From contig NZ_MPVN01000004.1 in the NCBI RefSeq assembly GCF_001955535.1, positions 310,001 through 374,000 of the forward strand: 64,000 bases of DNA, given 5' to 3'. Of this stretch, positions 27,154 through 35,766 are shown piece after piece. Under the pieces are notes generated by a model that had not been told where the DNA came from, searched no databases, and saw nothing but the letters and a program-made list of their open reading frames with translations. Source of the stretch: Paenibacillus sp. FSL H7-0326 (GTDB lineage Bacteria > Bacillota > Bacilli > Paenibacillales > Paenibacillaceae). How positions within the stretch are numbered: position 1 is the stretch's first letter; every line of letters begins with the position of its first letter. Both the position numbers and the translations under genes were made by a program.

Positions 27154-27327
27154 AACTTGCGCCCACTGCCGACCGCTCTTACAGCGGTATGTTGTGCAGG
27201 GAGTCGTGTGTAGGAGCACGGCTCCCTTTTTCTATTCTGATCTTAACTTAATTTAGACTTCAACAAACAAAATCACCTCTGTTAAGATAAACTAGTAAAA
27301 AATATGGATCTGGAGGGACAAGCTCAG

Positions 27328-28080
27328 ATGGAACACATCTGCACCGCAGCAGAAGCAAGCCCAGCAGCCAAAGCTGTATTTTTTGATGTGGATGATACTT
27401 TGTATGATCATCTTACTCCACTGCGAGAGGCTTTAATACAGAGGCTTCATTTGCCGGAGACACTGCCGTACGAGGAGATCTACCACCGATTCAGGTACTA
27501 CAGCGACCTGTTATCCGCGGAAAAGAACCTATCCGCCGTCCCTACACCAGAGGATATGGCAGACATGCGCAGACGCCGGTTTATGCTCGCCCTGGCCGAA
27601 TTTGGAGAATTCATCAACGAGGAGCAGGCAGAGGCAGCGCAAGCGGCGTATCTCGATATGCAGTTTCAGATTAAGCCATTTCCGGGAGCTGTTAAGCTGA
27701 TTCAGCAATTAAAGAACCATGGAATTCGGGTGGGTCTAATTACGAATGGGCCAGAAGAGCATCAGCTGGCGAAGATCAAGGCACTTCAAATGGAAAGGTA
27801 TGTGGATCAGCAGCTGTTCTTCGTCTCAGGCGGAGTAGGGTATGCGAAGCCGGATGCGCGGCTGTTCCAGCATGTGAACAACGTTACAGGAACGTTGCCC
27901 GAGAACTGTTATTATGTAGGCGATTCATGGAGAAATGACGTCGTCGGTGCGATTGCTGCAGGCTGGACGGTACTATGGTTCAATCACCGGAGAGCAGAAC
28001 CCGAGTCAGAGCATAAGCCGCATTTTATTGCTGATAACTATGAGCAGCTCGGAAATATGCTGAAGAAACAGCTGTACTAA
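27328..28080 (+). CDS. HAD-family hydrolase
   Basis: A 250-residue HAD phosphatase. Motif I FFDVDDTLYD gives the nucleophile Asp and DxD acid, motif II is GLITNGP, motif III Lys lies in YAKPD, and motif IV is VGDSWRNDVVGA. The long cap between motifs I and II is helical (type C1). The substrate is unknown; the nearest relatives by motif are YfnB/YjjG-type nucleotidases and phosphoglycolate phosphatase-like enzymes. ATG 27328 (MEHICT) is preferred over 27304 because GGAGGG lies 10 bases before it. Terminator at 28111-28160. Confidence 0.88.
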   Translation: MEHICTAAEASPAAKAVFFDVDDTLYDHLTPLREALIQRLHLPETLPYEEIYHRFRYYSDLLSAEKNLSAVPTPEDMADMRRRRFMLALAEFGEFINEEQAEAAQAAYLDMQFQIKPFPGAVKLIQQLKNHGIRVGLITNGPEEHQLAKIKALQMERYVDQQLFFVSGGVGYAKPDARLFQHVNNVTGTLPENCYYVGDSWRNDVVGAIAAGWTVLWFNHRRAEPESEHKPHFIADNYEQLGNMLKKQLY

Positions 28081-28110
28081 TAGAATGAAACTGAAATGGC
28101 AGATATGTAT

Positions 28111-28160
28111 AAACATCGGGGCTTTCGCTAAAGAGTAGAGCGGGAGCGTCCGATGTTTTT
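28111..28160 (+). terminator. Terminator after HAD gene
   Basis: AAACATCGG and CCGATGTTT arms followed by TT, with a long loop. Confidence 0.65.
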
Positions 28161-28205
28161 AGTATAGCGGCAGCGCAACAAGAAAAAAAATTCTAAAATT
28201 ACACG

Positions 28206-28291
28206 AATCAATTTCATATATCATTAAAAAGGTAGAATTGAAACTATATATACTCTTGATTGAAGCAGCTAAAGTTATTATGAAATTGATT
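28206..28291 (+). repeat. Dispersed ~86-bp repeat with perfect 13-bp terminal inverted repeats
   Basis: Left end AATCAATTTCATA, right end TATGAAATTGATT, perfect inverts of each other. Read on the minus strand, it aligns along its whole length with 35623-35704, and its GCTGCTTCAATCAAG core matches 4562-4608. It is AT-rich, non-coding and entirely intergenic, between the HAD gene and dps. It fits a small MITE-like element or a REP-type repeat. The rest of 28160-28467 holds only the dps control region. Confidence 0.85.
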
Positions 28292-28338
28292 TACATAAAT
28301 TATTTTCAATAAACACTTCCTTTTTCTAGAGAACATGT

Positions 28339-28370
28339 TATAATGATATCAGGATTTAGATTAAGTCTAA
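28339..28370 (+). promoter_or_regulatory. dps promoter with PerR/Fur-like box
   Basis: TATAAT at 28339-28344 is a good -10 (the -35 is weak). TTAGATTAAGTCTAA at 28356-28370 is a 7-1-7 inverted repeat with six of seven arm positions matching, the arrangement of PerR and Fur boxes. Its location over the likely transcript start suggests peroxide- or iron-responsive repression of dps. Confidence 0.7.
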
Positions 28371-28467
28371 ATTGAAATATAAAGTGATCACGAACATCGC
28401 AATAAAAAATTAGCAATGAAATAACTTACTTAGTAAATTAAATTCTAATTTAAAGGAGATAACGAAT

Positions 28468-28947
28468 ATGACAACAACTCAAACAAACCAAGCGAACCAA
28501 GTGAAAGATGAGCAATTTCTGCACAGCTCCCTGAACCGCCAAATTGCTGGCTGGTCCGTGCTCTATACGAAGCTTCACAATTTCCACTGGTATGTCAAAG
28601 GACCTCATTTCTTCAAACTGCATGAGAAATTCGAAGAGTTCTATAACGAAGCAGCAGAGAACCTTGATGTTGTAGCTGAGAGACTGCTGGCCATTGGCGG
28701 ACGTCCAGCAGCTACGATCTCTGAGCACTTGAGCCTTTCTCCTGTTGAAGAAGCAGCACAAGGCTTGAGCGCGGAACAAATGGTTCAAGCGATCGTAGAA
28801 GACTATACTACAATGGTCGAAGCCATGGCAGAAGCGCAGGAAGCAGCGGAGAATCTTGATGACCAAGTGACCGCAGATATGCTGATCGGCATGCAGGCAT
28901 CCCTGCAAAAGCAAGTTTGGATGCTGAACGCTTTCTTGGGTAAATAA
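28468..28947 (+). CDS. dps: Dps-family ferritin-like DNA-protection protein
   Basis: A 159-residue member of the Dps/mini-ferritin family, which assembles as a 12-mer, oxidises and stores iron and protects DNA from peroxide. The ferroxidase ligands lie in LHNFHWYVKGPHFFKLHEKF (residues ~36-55) and in the following EEFYNEAAENLDVVAERLL helix. GGRP and the rest of the four-helix bundle follow. A strong AAAGGAG ribosome site precedes the ATG. It is monocistronic under the PerR-like box. Confidence 0.95.
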   Translation: MTTTQTNQANQVKDEQFLHSSLNRQIAGWSVLYTKLHNFHWYVKGPHFFKLHEKFEEFYNEAAENLDVVAERLLAIGGRPAATISEHLSLSPVEEAAQGLSAEQMVQAIVEDYTTMVEAMAEAQEAAENLDDQVTADMLIGMQASLQKQVWMLNAFLGK

Positions 28948-29120
28948 GCAGGATCCTGCTCAATAAATAGACACATGAAAGTGTCCAACTGATGAACTTC
29001 CTCTTGCTCTTGTAGTTTCATGGATACCAGATGGGTATAATGGAACTAATTCAAAAGTCACGCTTGCCATTGAAGTGTTAGATGGTAAGATGACGGTAGA
29101 ACGAGAGGTCGGCAGGTCGG

Positions 29121-30287
29121 ATGACGAACAAGACTGCACTTATTAAAGAAGCGGAAGCTTTTATATATACAAGCTATGAAGAGCTGGGTCTGAGCCGTGA
29201 TACGGCAGAGACCCGGCTTATTCGTATTCGAGAGGATATCGAAATAACAGGCACCTATGAGCATACGACACAGGAGCTGGAGTATGGAATCAAGCTGGCT
29301 TGGCGCAACAGCAACCGCTGTATTGGTCGGCTGTTCTGGGAGTCGCTTCGCCTTGTGGATGCACGTGATGCCACCACGGCCGAAGAAGTGGCTGAGCTGT
29401 TATTTTCCCACATCCGACAGGCAACAAACGGAGGCAAGGTGATTCCTATGCTCACCGCCTTCAAGCCGATGAATGCAGCTGGGGAGGCTCCGATTAGAAT
29501 ATGGAATCACCAGCTTATTCGATATGCTGGCTACGAGACAGAGCAAGGTATAATCGGCGATCCTGCTTCGGTGCAGCTGACCCAAGAGGCGCAGCGTCTC
29601 GGCTGGGAAGGAGAAGGAACTGCCCATGATGTGCTCCCGCTGATCATCGAGATCCATGGTGAGATGCCGAAGCTCTTCCCGATTCCGAAGGAGCTGGTGC
29701 TGGAAGTGCCGATCAGTCATCCGGAATATTCTGCGATCGCAGAACTCGGCATGAAATGGTATGCGGTTCCCATGATTTCGGATATGCGGCTGGAGATAGG
29801 AGGCATTCATTACCCGGCAGCTCCGTTTAACGGCTGGTATATGGGAACAGAGATCGGTGCACGAAATCTGGCAGATACGTTCCGTTATGACATGCTGCCA
29901 CAGGTAGCGAAGCTAATGGGGCTGGATACCTCCTCTGAACGAACACTCTGGAGGGACAAGGCTCTTGTCGAGCTGAATCTGGCGGTGCTGTATTCGTATA
30001 GAGAAGCTGGAGTCAGCATAGTAGATCATCATACGGCAGCGAATCAATTTGCGAGGTTTGAAGAACGGGAAGCAAATGCAGGACGGCATGTTACAGGTGA
30101 CTGGGTCTGGCTTATCCCGCCAGTCTCGCCAGCGACAACGCATATCTTCCATAAATCCTATGACAACACGACGCTTAAGCCGAATTTCTTCTATCAACAG
30201 GCCCCTTATCCTGCAGATCGGGAAGTGGCAGACGATACAACACAACGGCAAGAGACTGTTTCTTCAGTAAAATGCCCTTTTCACTAG
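29121..30287 (+). CDS. nos: Nitric oxide synthase oxygenase
   Basis: Bacterial NOS makes nitric oxide and citrulline from L-arginine, using a cellular reductase because it has only the oxygenase domain. The 388-residue length is typical (~360-375) with a slightly longer tail. The haem-thiolate Cys67 is in WRNSNRCIGRLFW; the substrate Glu is in GWYMGTEIGARNLAD; and the pterin-side and C-terminal SYDNT...PNFFYQ region is intact. It has a weak GA-rich ribosome site. A strong terminator follows, so the adjacent arginase is probably a separate transcript. Confidence 0.95.
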   Translation: MTNKTALIKEAEAFIYTSYEELGLSRDTAETRLIRIREDIEITGTYEHTTQELEYGIKLAWRNSNRCIGRLFWESLRLVDARDATTAEEVAELLFSHIRQATNGGKVIPMLTAFKPMNAAGEAPIRIWNHQLIRYAGYETEQGIIGDPASVQLTQEAQRLGWEGEGTAHDVLPLIIEIHGEMPKLFPIPKELVLEVPISHPEYSAIAELGMKWYAVPMISDMRLEIGGIHYPAAPFNGWYMGTEIGARNLADTFRYDMLPQVAKLMGLDTSSERTLWRDKALVELNLAVLYSYREAGVSIVDHHTAANQFARFEEREANAGRHVTGDWVWLIPPVSPATTHIFHKSYDNTTLKPNFFYQQAPYPADREVADDTTQRQETVSSVKCPFH

Positions 30288-30314
30288 AACGGGCTCATTC
30301 TCATCATTCATTTG

Positions 30315-30345
30315 AACCGTCAGGTTTATTCCTGGCGGTTTTTTG
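30315..30345 (+). terminator. Terminator after nos
   Basis: AACCGTCAGG pairs with CCTGGCGGTT (one G-T pair) across a 6-base loop, followed by TTTT. Confidence 0.88.
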
Positions 30346-30450
30346 TGTGCTCATCGTAGGGTGCGAAGGAAGCATGTCATTCATCGGCCTGTTTCGGAAT
30401 AGATATAGTGGTAAGCTCTCGAATCACCTTACACGAGGGAGGGGCAAGGA

Positions 30451-31365
30451 ATGGACAAAAGCCAGCTGATTTCTCTGATTAAAGTGCCCTTTGGTTACGG
30501 TGCGGGCCGAATGGGCAGTGAGCTAGGCCCTGAGCGTCTTCTGCGATGGGGTCTGATAGAGCAATGGAAGGAGCTTGGGTATGTGCTTGATGAGCCTTCC
30601 CGTATTTTATTAAAGGATCAATGGAGCGATAAGAGCGATAAGGCAGTGAGTGTACCTTTGAAAAATGCTTCTAAGGTGTTGTCCATATGTACGGCATTAG
30701 CCAGTGAGGTTAAATTGAAAAGAGACGAAGGACATTTTCCATTCATTCTCGGCGGGGATCACAGTATTGCAATGGGCTCACTTGCCGGGCTGACGGCGGA
30801 TGGAGGGAGTCTCGGTGTCATCTGGATGGATGCCCATTCTGATCTCAACACGGAGGAGACGACGCCATCAAGGAATATGCATGGCATACCCTTAGCTGTC
30901 GGATTGGGCAGGGCTGCGCTGAAGCTGTCTCACATCTGTGAAGGCGCCGCAGACATTGATCCTTCCAAGACGGTGCTGATCGCGGCCAGAGAGCTGGATC
31001 CCGGTGAGAAGGAGCTGATTAAGGAGCTGGGAATTCATTGCTATACAATGCATGAGATTGATAAGCTCGGCATACAGAAGGTGATCGATGAGGCAGTGGA
31101 TATCACTAGCAGCGGAACTGATGGTGTCCACCTCAGCTTCGACATCGACAGCATAGACCCGACAGAGGCACCGGGAACAGGTACGCCGGTCCAAGGCGGA
31201 TTATCCTATAGAGAGGGTCATTTTGCCATGGAGCTGCTGTATGAAGCCGGGATCATTACTTCCTGCGATTTTGTAGAGGTGAATCCACGGCTGGATCGGA
31301 ATAATCGGACCTCGAAGCTGGCGGTGGATCTGATCGGGTCGTTATTTGGTAAACGGATCTTGTAA
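30451..31365 (+). CDS. rocF: Arginase
   Basis: Hydrolyses L-arginine to ornithine and urea. The 304-residue ureohydrolase has the three manganese signatures: GGDHSIAMG at ~101-109, WMDAHSDLNT at ~125-134, and SFDIDSIDPTEAPGTGTP at ~229-246. The NMHGIPLA segment favours arginase over agmatinase. The rocF name is by family; formiminoglutamase-type relatives are less likely. GAGGGAGGGG precedes the ATG. It lies 163 bases after nos, so two arginine-consuming enzymes are neighbours, and potABCD follows. Confidence 0.88.
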   Translation: MDKSQLISLIKVPFGYGAGRMGSELGPERLLRWGLIEQWKELGYVLDEPSRILLKDQWSDKSDKAVSVPLKNASKVLSICTALASEVKLKRDEGHFPFILGGDHSIAMGSLAGLTADGGSLGVIWMDAHSDLNTEETTPSRNMHGIPLAVGLGRAALKLSHICEGAADIDPSKTVLIAARELDPGEKELIKELGIHCYTMHEIDKLGIQKVIDEAVDITSSGTDGVHLSFDIDSIDPTEAPGTGTPVQGGLSYREGHFAMELLYEAGIITSCDFVEVNPRLDRNNRTSKLAVDLIGSLFGKRIL

Positions 31366-31496
31366 CCATCAATTACATTCAATTTCACGCCTGTGTCTTG
31401 TACTTGGGTTAGAGCATCTCGTGGAGATTTAAGTCCATGGAGGTGCTTTTTTCTGCTTTTTTCTGAAAAATTTTCACGATTGGTCAAAAAAAGAGG

Positions 31497-31524
31497 TTGC
31501 GCATTGGGGTGGATTATATATAAT
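31497..31524 (+). promoter_or_regulatory. Candidate potABCD promoter
   Basis: TTGCGC (31497-31502), 16 bases, TATAAT (31519-31524). A second TATAAT occurs 25 bases downstream, so the true start is unclear. Confidence 0.4.
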
Positions 31525-31619
31525 GGTTTCGATGTGTGCCCGAACGGATATAATGACATATGCAAAATGAACTCGAAGGCGCAAGGCACATCCCCTCAAA
31601 AAAGGAGGTTTTTTATTAC

Positions 31620-32756
31620 ATGACAAATCAGGAGTCTATCATCCGTTTCGAGAACGTCACAAAACAATATGATAGCGACGATCCGATCCTTAAATCGGTC
31701 AGCTTTGAAATTGAGAGAGGTAAATTCTACACCCTGCTTGGACCCTCTGGCTGCGGAAAGACGACGATTCTTCGACTCATTGCCGGATTTACCGAGCCGT
31801 CGGAAGGAAATATTTATTTTAACGGCAGCATTATTAACCGGGTCCCGGCGCATGAACGTCAGGTTAACACGGTGTTTCAGGATTACGCACTCTTCCCTCA
31901 TCTGAATGTGTATGAGAACGTAGCGTTCGGTCTTCGAATCAAGAAGATGAAAAATGCTCAGATCAAGGAGAAGGTCAGCGAAGCGCTTCGCTTCGTCAAC
32001 CTTGCAGGCTACGAGAACCGGGAAATTACAGAAATGTCCGGCGGTCAGCGGCAGCGTGTGGCGATTGCCCGTGCCATTGTCAATCAGCCGGAGATCATCC
32101 TCTTGGACGAGCCGTTGTCAGCGCTTGATCTGAAGCTTCGTACCGAGATGCAGTATGAGCTGCGTGAGCTGCAGCAGCGGCTGGGCATTACCTTTATTTT
32201 TGTTACGCATGATCAGGAAGAAGCACTTGCCATGTCCGATGAGATCTTCGTTCTGAACGAAGGTGTCATTCAGCAGAGCGGTACACCGATCGATATTTAT
32301 GATGAGCCGATTAACCGATTTGTCGCTGATTTCATTGGAGAGTCCAACATTGTGGCTGGAAAGATGAAGGAGGACTATCGGGTCGAGTTTGCAGGCAAGA
32401 TATTTGAATGTGTGGACAAAGGACTTAAGAAGGACGAGCCGGTTGAGATCGTCATTCGTCCAGAGGATCTCGAGATTACGACGGCCGACCATGGTAAGCT
32501 CCAGGTACGCGTAGATTCTCAGCTGTTCCGCGGAGTCCACTATGAAATTTCCAGCTATGATGATGCAGGGAACGAGTGGCTCGTGCACTCTACGAAGCGC
32601 GCTGTTGTTGGAGAGACCATCGGGCTCTATTTCGACCCGGAGGCAATCCACGTCATGCGTTTTGGCGAGACAGAGGAGGAATTCGACAAGCGTCTTGAAT
32701 CCTATGGCGATCTGTCCGAAGGAATTCAAGGACAAGGAGTAAGCCATGAATCGTAG
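31620..32756 (+). CDS. potA: Spermidine/putrescine ABC transporter ATP-binding protein
   Basis: A 378-residue ATPase with Walker A GPSGCGKTT, Q-loop FQDYALFPHLNVYENVAFGL, signature MSGGQRQRVAIARAI, Walker B ILLDEPLSALD and the switch His in VTHDQEE. The C-terminal TOBE domain (~245-370) includes IVIRPEDLE. ATG 31620 follows AAAGGAGG; an upstream in-frame ATG at 31560 lacks one. First gene of a four-gene operon in PotA-B-C-D order, which identifies the substrate class as polyamines. Confidence 0.92.
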   Translation: MTNQESIIRFENVTKQYDSDDPILKSVSFEIERGKFYTLLGPSGCGKTTILRLIAGFTEPSEGNIYFNGSIINRVPAHERQVNTVFQDYALFPHLNVYENVAFGLRIKKMKNAQIKEKVSEALRFVNLAGYENREITEMSGGQRQRVAIARAIVNQPEIILLDEPLSALDLKLRTEMQYELRELQQRLGITFIFVTHDQEEALAMSDEIFVLNEGVIQQSGTPIDIYDEPINRFVADFIGESNIVAGKMKEDYRVEFAGKIFECVDKGLKKDEPVEIVIRPEDLEITTADHGKLQVRVDSQLFRGVHYEISSYDDAGNEWLVHSTKRAVVGETIGLYFDPEAIHVMRFGETEEEFDKRLESYGDLSEGIQGQGVSHES

Positions 32757-33567
32757 CATGGGAACCCGCAACTTCTACCTGATCCCTTATATGCTATGGA
32801 TCGTGCTGTTCGTCGTTGCCCCGATTTTGCTGATCCTGTACTACTCCTTCTTTAATGTTGAAGGACAGTTCACATTTGAGAATTATGCCAAGTTTTTTAC
32901 ACCGGTTTATTTAAAAATGACACTGAGCTCGTTCTGGTATGCGCTGCTCATTACGATCTTCTCGCTACTGATTGCTTATCCGACCGCCTATCTGCTGACT
33001 CGGACGAAGCATAAGCAGCTGTGGCTTCTGCTGGTCATTCTGCCGAGCTGGATCAACCTGCTGCTGAAGGCGTATGCGTTCATCGGGCTGTTTGGAACGT
33101 ATGGGTTCACCAATGCGCTGCTTGAGACGATTGGAATTGGAACACAGCAAATTCTGTTTACGGATTTCAGCTTTATTTTTGTCTCGGTATATATCTTTAT
33201 TCCATTTATGATTCTGCCGATCTTTAACGCAATAGAGGAGCTTAATCCATCTCTCATCTACGCAGCAAGAGATCTGGGGGCATCGCCTTTTACCACGTTC
33301 CAGCGGGTGATCTTTCCGCTGACCTTAAGTGGTGTGAAGGCTGGTATACAGGCTGTCTTTATTCCCGCGTTATCACTGTTCATGATTACAAGACTGATTG
33401 CAGGTAACCGTGTGATCACGCTGGGTACAGCCATCGAACAGCATTTTCTCGTGACACAGGACTGGGGAATGGGAGCCACCATTGCCGTCTTCCTGATCAT
33501 TATTATGATCGCAATTATGTTCATCAGCGGTCAAGGAAAGCGGGGTGTGCCTCATGGGAAGAAATAG
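32746..33567 (+). CDS. potB: Spermidine/putrescine ABC transporter permease PotB
   Basis: A 273-residue inner-membrane permease, six helices, with the EAA loop AARDLGASPFTTFQRVIFPL. It overlaps potA by 11 bases with AAGGAG just before its ATG. Forms the channel with PotC. Confidence 0.92.
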   Translation: MNRSMGTRNFYLIPYMLWIVLFVVAPILLILYYSFFNVEGQFTFENYAKFFTPVYLKMTLSSFWYALLITIFSLLIAYPTAYLLTRTKHKQLWLLLVILPSWINLLLKAYAFIGLFGTYGFTNALLETIGIGTQQILFTDFSFIFVSVYIFIPFMILPIFNAIEELNPSLIYAARDLGASPFTTFQRVIFPLTLSGVKAGIQAVFIPALSLFMITRLIAGNRVITLGTAIEQHFLVTQDWGMGATIAVFLIIIMIAIMFISGQGKRGVPHGKK

Positions 33568-34357
33568 TAAGCTCTCTAATCTGTATCTGTTTATTATCTT
33601 CGCCATACTGTACCTGCCGATCTTCTATCTGATCTTCTACTCCTTCAACAGTGGTGGAACGATGCAGAACTTTGAAGGCTTCACACTCGAATGGTATGAA
33701 GAAGTGTTTGCAGACACAAGGCTGCTGATTATTGTACTGAATACGTTTGTCATCGCCCTGCTATCCGCGGTAGTATCCACCATATTGGGTATTGCCGGTG
33801 CACTTGCGATTTATCAGGTTCGGCGCAAGCGCAGCAAGAATACCTTGCTCTCACTTAATAACGTGCTTATCGTGAGCCCGGATGTTATTATCGGTGCCTC
33901 CTTCCTGATCTTCTTTACAATGCTGGGCATTCAGCTCGGGTTCAGCTCAGTGCTGCTGTCCCACATTGCGTTCAGCGTGCCAATTGTTGTCTTGATGGTG
34001 CTTCCTAAGCTGCAGGAGATGAGCCCAACGCTAATTGACGCAGCGAGAGATTTAGGTGCCTCTGGCTGGCATGTACTGACAAGAGTCATTCTGCCGTTTG
34101 TTAAACCGGGGATTTTTGCCGGATTCTTTATGGCTTTGACTTACTCACTGGATGACTTCGCTGTGACGTTCTTTGTTACAGGCAATGGCTTCTCAACACT
34201 CTCAGTTGAGATCTACTCACGTGCAAGGCAGGGGGTATCCCTCTCCATCAATGCATTGTCGACACTGTTATTCCTGCTTACCATTGTGCTTGTTATTGGC
34301 TATTACTTCATTAACACCCGGCAGGCCAAGCTTCAAGGAAAGGGGCTGAGACCATGA
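33554..34357 (+). CDS. potC: Spermidine/putrescine ABC transporter permease PotC
   Basis: A 267-residue permease, six helices, EAA loop AARDLGASGWHVLTRVILPF, and the PotC-like TYSLDDFAVTFFVTG segment. ATG 33554 is preferred over the GTG at 33545. It overlaps potB by 14 bases. Confidence 0.92.
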   Translation: MGRNSKLSNLYLFIIFAILYLPIFYLIFYSFNSGGTMQNFEGFTLEWYEEVFADTRLLIIVLNTFVIALLSAVVSTILGIAGALAIYQVRRKRSKNTLLSLNNVLIVSPDVIIGASFLIFFTMLGIQLGFSSVLLSHIAFSVPIVVLMVLPKLQEMSPTLIDAARDLGASGWHVLTRVILPFVKPGIFAGFFMALTYSLDDFAVTFFVTGNGFSTLSVEIYSRARQGVSLSINALSTLLFLLTIVLVIGYYFINTRQAKLQGKGLRP

Positions 34358-35424
34358 AGCAGCTGGTACAGACGTTCAGTGTGGTGCTGATCGTTGCGTT
34401 TCTGCTGATGTACCTTACATCGGTTCTCAACTCCAGTGAAGGCTACTCCGGCGGCAATACCCTTACGATCTATAACTGGGGCGATTACATCGATCCTGAG
34501 CTGATTACGGAGTTTGAAGAAGAGAGCGGACTTAAGGTTATCTATCAAACGTTTGATTCCAATGAGGCGATGATGACGAAGATTCAGCAGGGAGGTACGA
34601 CGTATGATATCGCGATACCCTCTGAATATGCCATCAGCAAAATGAAGGAAGATGATCTTCTGCTTCCGCTGGATCATTCTCAAATACCGAATCTGAAGTA
34701 TATCGATGAACGATTTATGGATTTGTCCTTTGATCCCGGGAATGAATACTCTATTCCTTATTTCTGGGGGACGGTGGGCATTGTGTTCAATCCGGAGCTG
34801 ACAGATCTCACCTTCAAGAGCTGGGACGATCTATGGGATCCGAGTCTGAGGAATCAGATCCTGCTTCTGGATGGGGCAAGAGAGGTCATCGGGATGGGGC
34901 TCAACAGCTTGCATTATTCACTGAATGATACCTATGAAGACCATCTGCAGGAAGCACTCGCGAAGCTGTCCACCCTTACTCCCAACGTCAAGGCTATCGT
35001 AGGGGATGAGATCAAGATGCTCATCGCCGGCGAGGAGGCCGCGGTGGGTCTCGTCTGGTCCGGTGACGCATCCGAAATCATGAGCGAGAATGAGAAGCTC
35101 GACTATGTTGTTCCGGAAGAAGGGTCCAACCTGTGGTTTGATAACATGGTGATCCCGAAGACGGCGAGCAACATAGAGGGAGCACATCAGTTTATCAACT
35201 TCATTCTGGATCCCGAGAATGGGGCAAGAAATGCTGAGTACGTCGGTTATTCAACGCCAAATGCGGCAGCGCTTGAGCTGCTGCCTGAGGATATCTCTGG
35301 AGATGAGCGGTTCTATCCTGATGAGGAGCTTACCGGGAAGCTGGAGGTCTATGATAACCTGGGCAGACGAATGCTGTCCCATTACAATGATTTATTCCTG
35401 GAGTTCAAAATGCATCCGAAATAA
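34354..35424 (+). CDS. potD: Spermidine/putrescine-binding protein PotD
   Basis: A 356-residue polyamine-binding protein: TLTIYNWGDYIDPELITEFE at the mature N-terminus, YDIAIPSEYAI, and SIPYFWGTVGIVFNP are typical PotD/PotF segments. Unlike most Gram-positive homologues there is no lipobox Cys: the N-terminus is an uncleaved-looking hydrophobic anchor (residues ~8-26). The protein is therefore probably held by a transmembrane helix rather than lipid. ATGA overlap with potC. The operon ends at the palindromic hairpin downstream. Confidence 0.92.
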   Translation: MKQLVQTFSVVLIVAFLLMYLTSVLNSSEGYSGGNTLTIYNWGDYIDPELITEFEEESGLKVIYQTFDSNEAMMTKIQQGGTTYDIAIPSEYAISKMKEDDLLLPLDHSQIPNLKYIDERFMDLSFDPGNEYSIPYFWGTVGIVFNPELTDLTFKSWDDLWDPSLRNQILLLDGAREVIGMGLNSLHYSLNDTYEDHLQEALAKLSTLTPNVKAIVGDEIKMLIAGEEAAVGLVWSGDASEIMSENEKLDYVVPEEGSNLWFDNMVIPKTASNIEGAHQFINFILDPENGARNAEYVGYSTPNAAALELLPEDISGDERFYPDEELTGKLEVYDNLGRRMLSHYNDLFLEFKMHPK

Positions 35425-35435
35425 GCTTGAATACG

Positions 35436-35474
35436 AAGACCTGTTATCCACATGTGGATAACAGGTCTTTTTCT
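35436..35474 (+). terminator. Perfect 34-bp palindrome/terminator containing two DnaA-box sequences
   Basis: 17-base arms without any spacer (35436-35452 and 35453-35469), then a T-rich stretch. The inner part is TTATCCACA followed directly by TGTGGATAA, i.e. two consensus DnaA-box 9-mers head to head. The likeliest role is termination of potABCD. Confidence 0.8.
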
Positions 35475-35622
35475 CTCTTTAACAACTGAATAATTATGCA
35501 TTTATTGTATATGGCAAATTTAAGCTGCTATTTTGATCAATGGCTATCTATCAAATTTCTTATCCATCAAGAGTAATCTATTATACATACTTATTTTCAC
35601 TTACTAAATAATATATAATAGG

Positions 35623-35704
35623 ATTAATTTCATAATACTTTGAGCTGCTTCAAACAAGGGTATATAGCTTCAAATCCACCTGGTTAATGATTTATGAAAT
35701 TGAT
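35623..35704 (+). repeat. Dispersed ~82-bp repeat with terminal inverted repeats
   Basis: The ends ATTAATTTCATAA and TTATGAAATTGAT are inverted with one mismatch. The interior aligns, in inverted orientation, with 28206-28291, and through GCTGCTTCAA and GGGTATATAG with 4562-4608. It lies in the 340-base gap between potD and the nitroreductase gene; the remainder of that gap is AT-rich with nothing else I can assign. Confidence 0.85.
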
Positions 35705-35766
35705 TCAATGAAGTACAAGCTTGTGGATACATATGAATCATAATTTAAGAAAGTAGGGTTAACACA

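Noticed and set aside
35436..35469. Replication origin at the DnaA-box palindrome
   Set aside because: Only two boxes inside a terminator-like palindrome, with no further box cluster and no dnaA/dnaN nearby.
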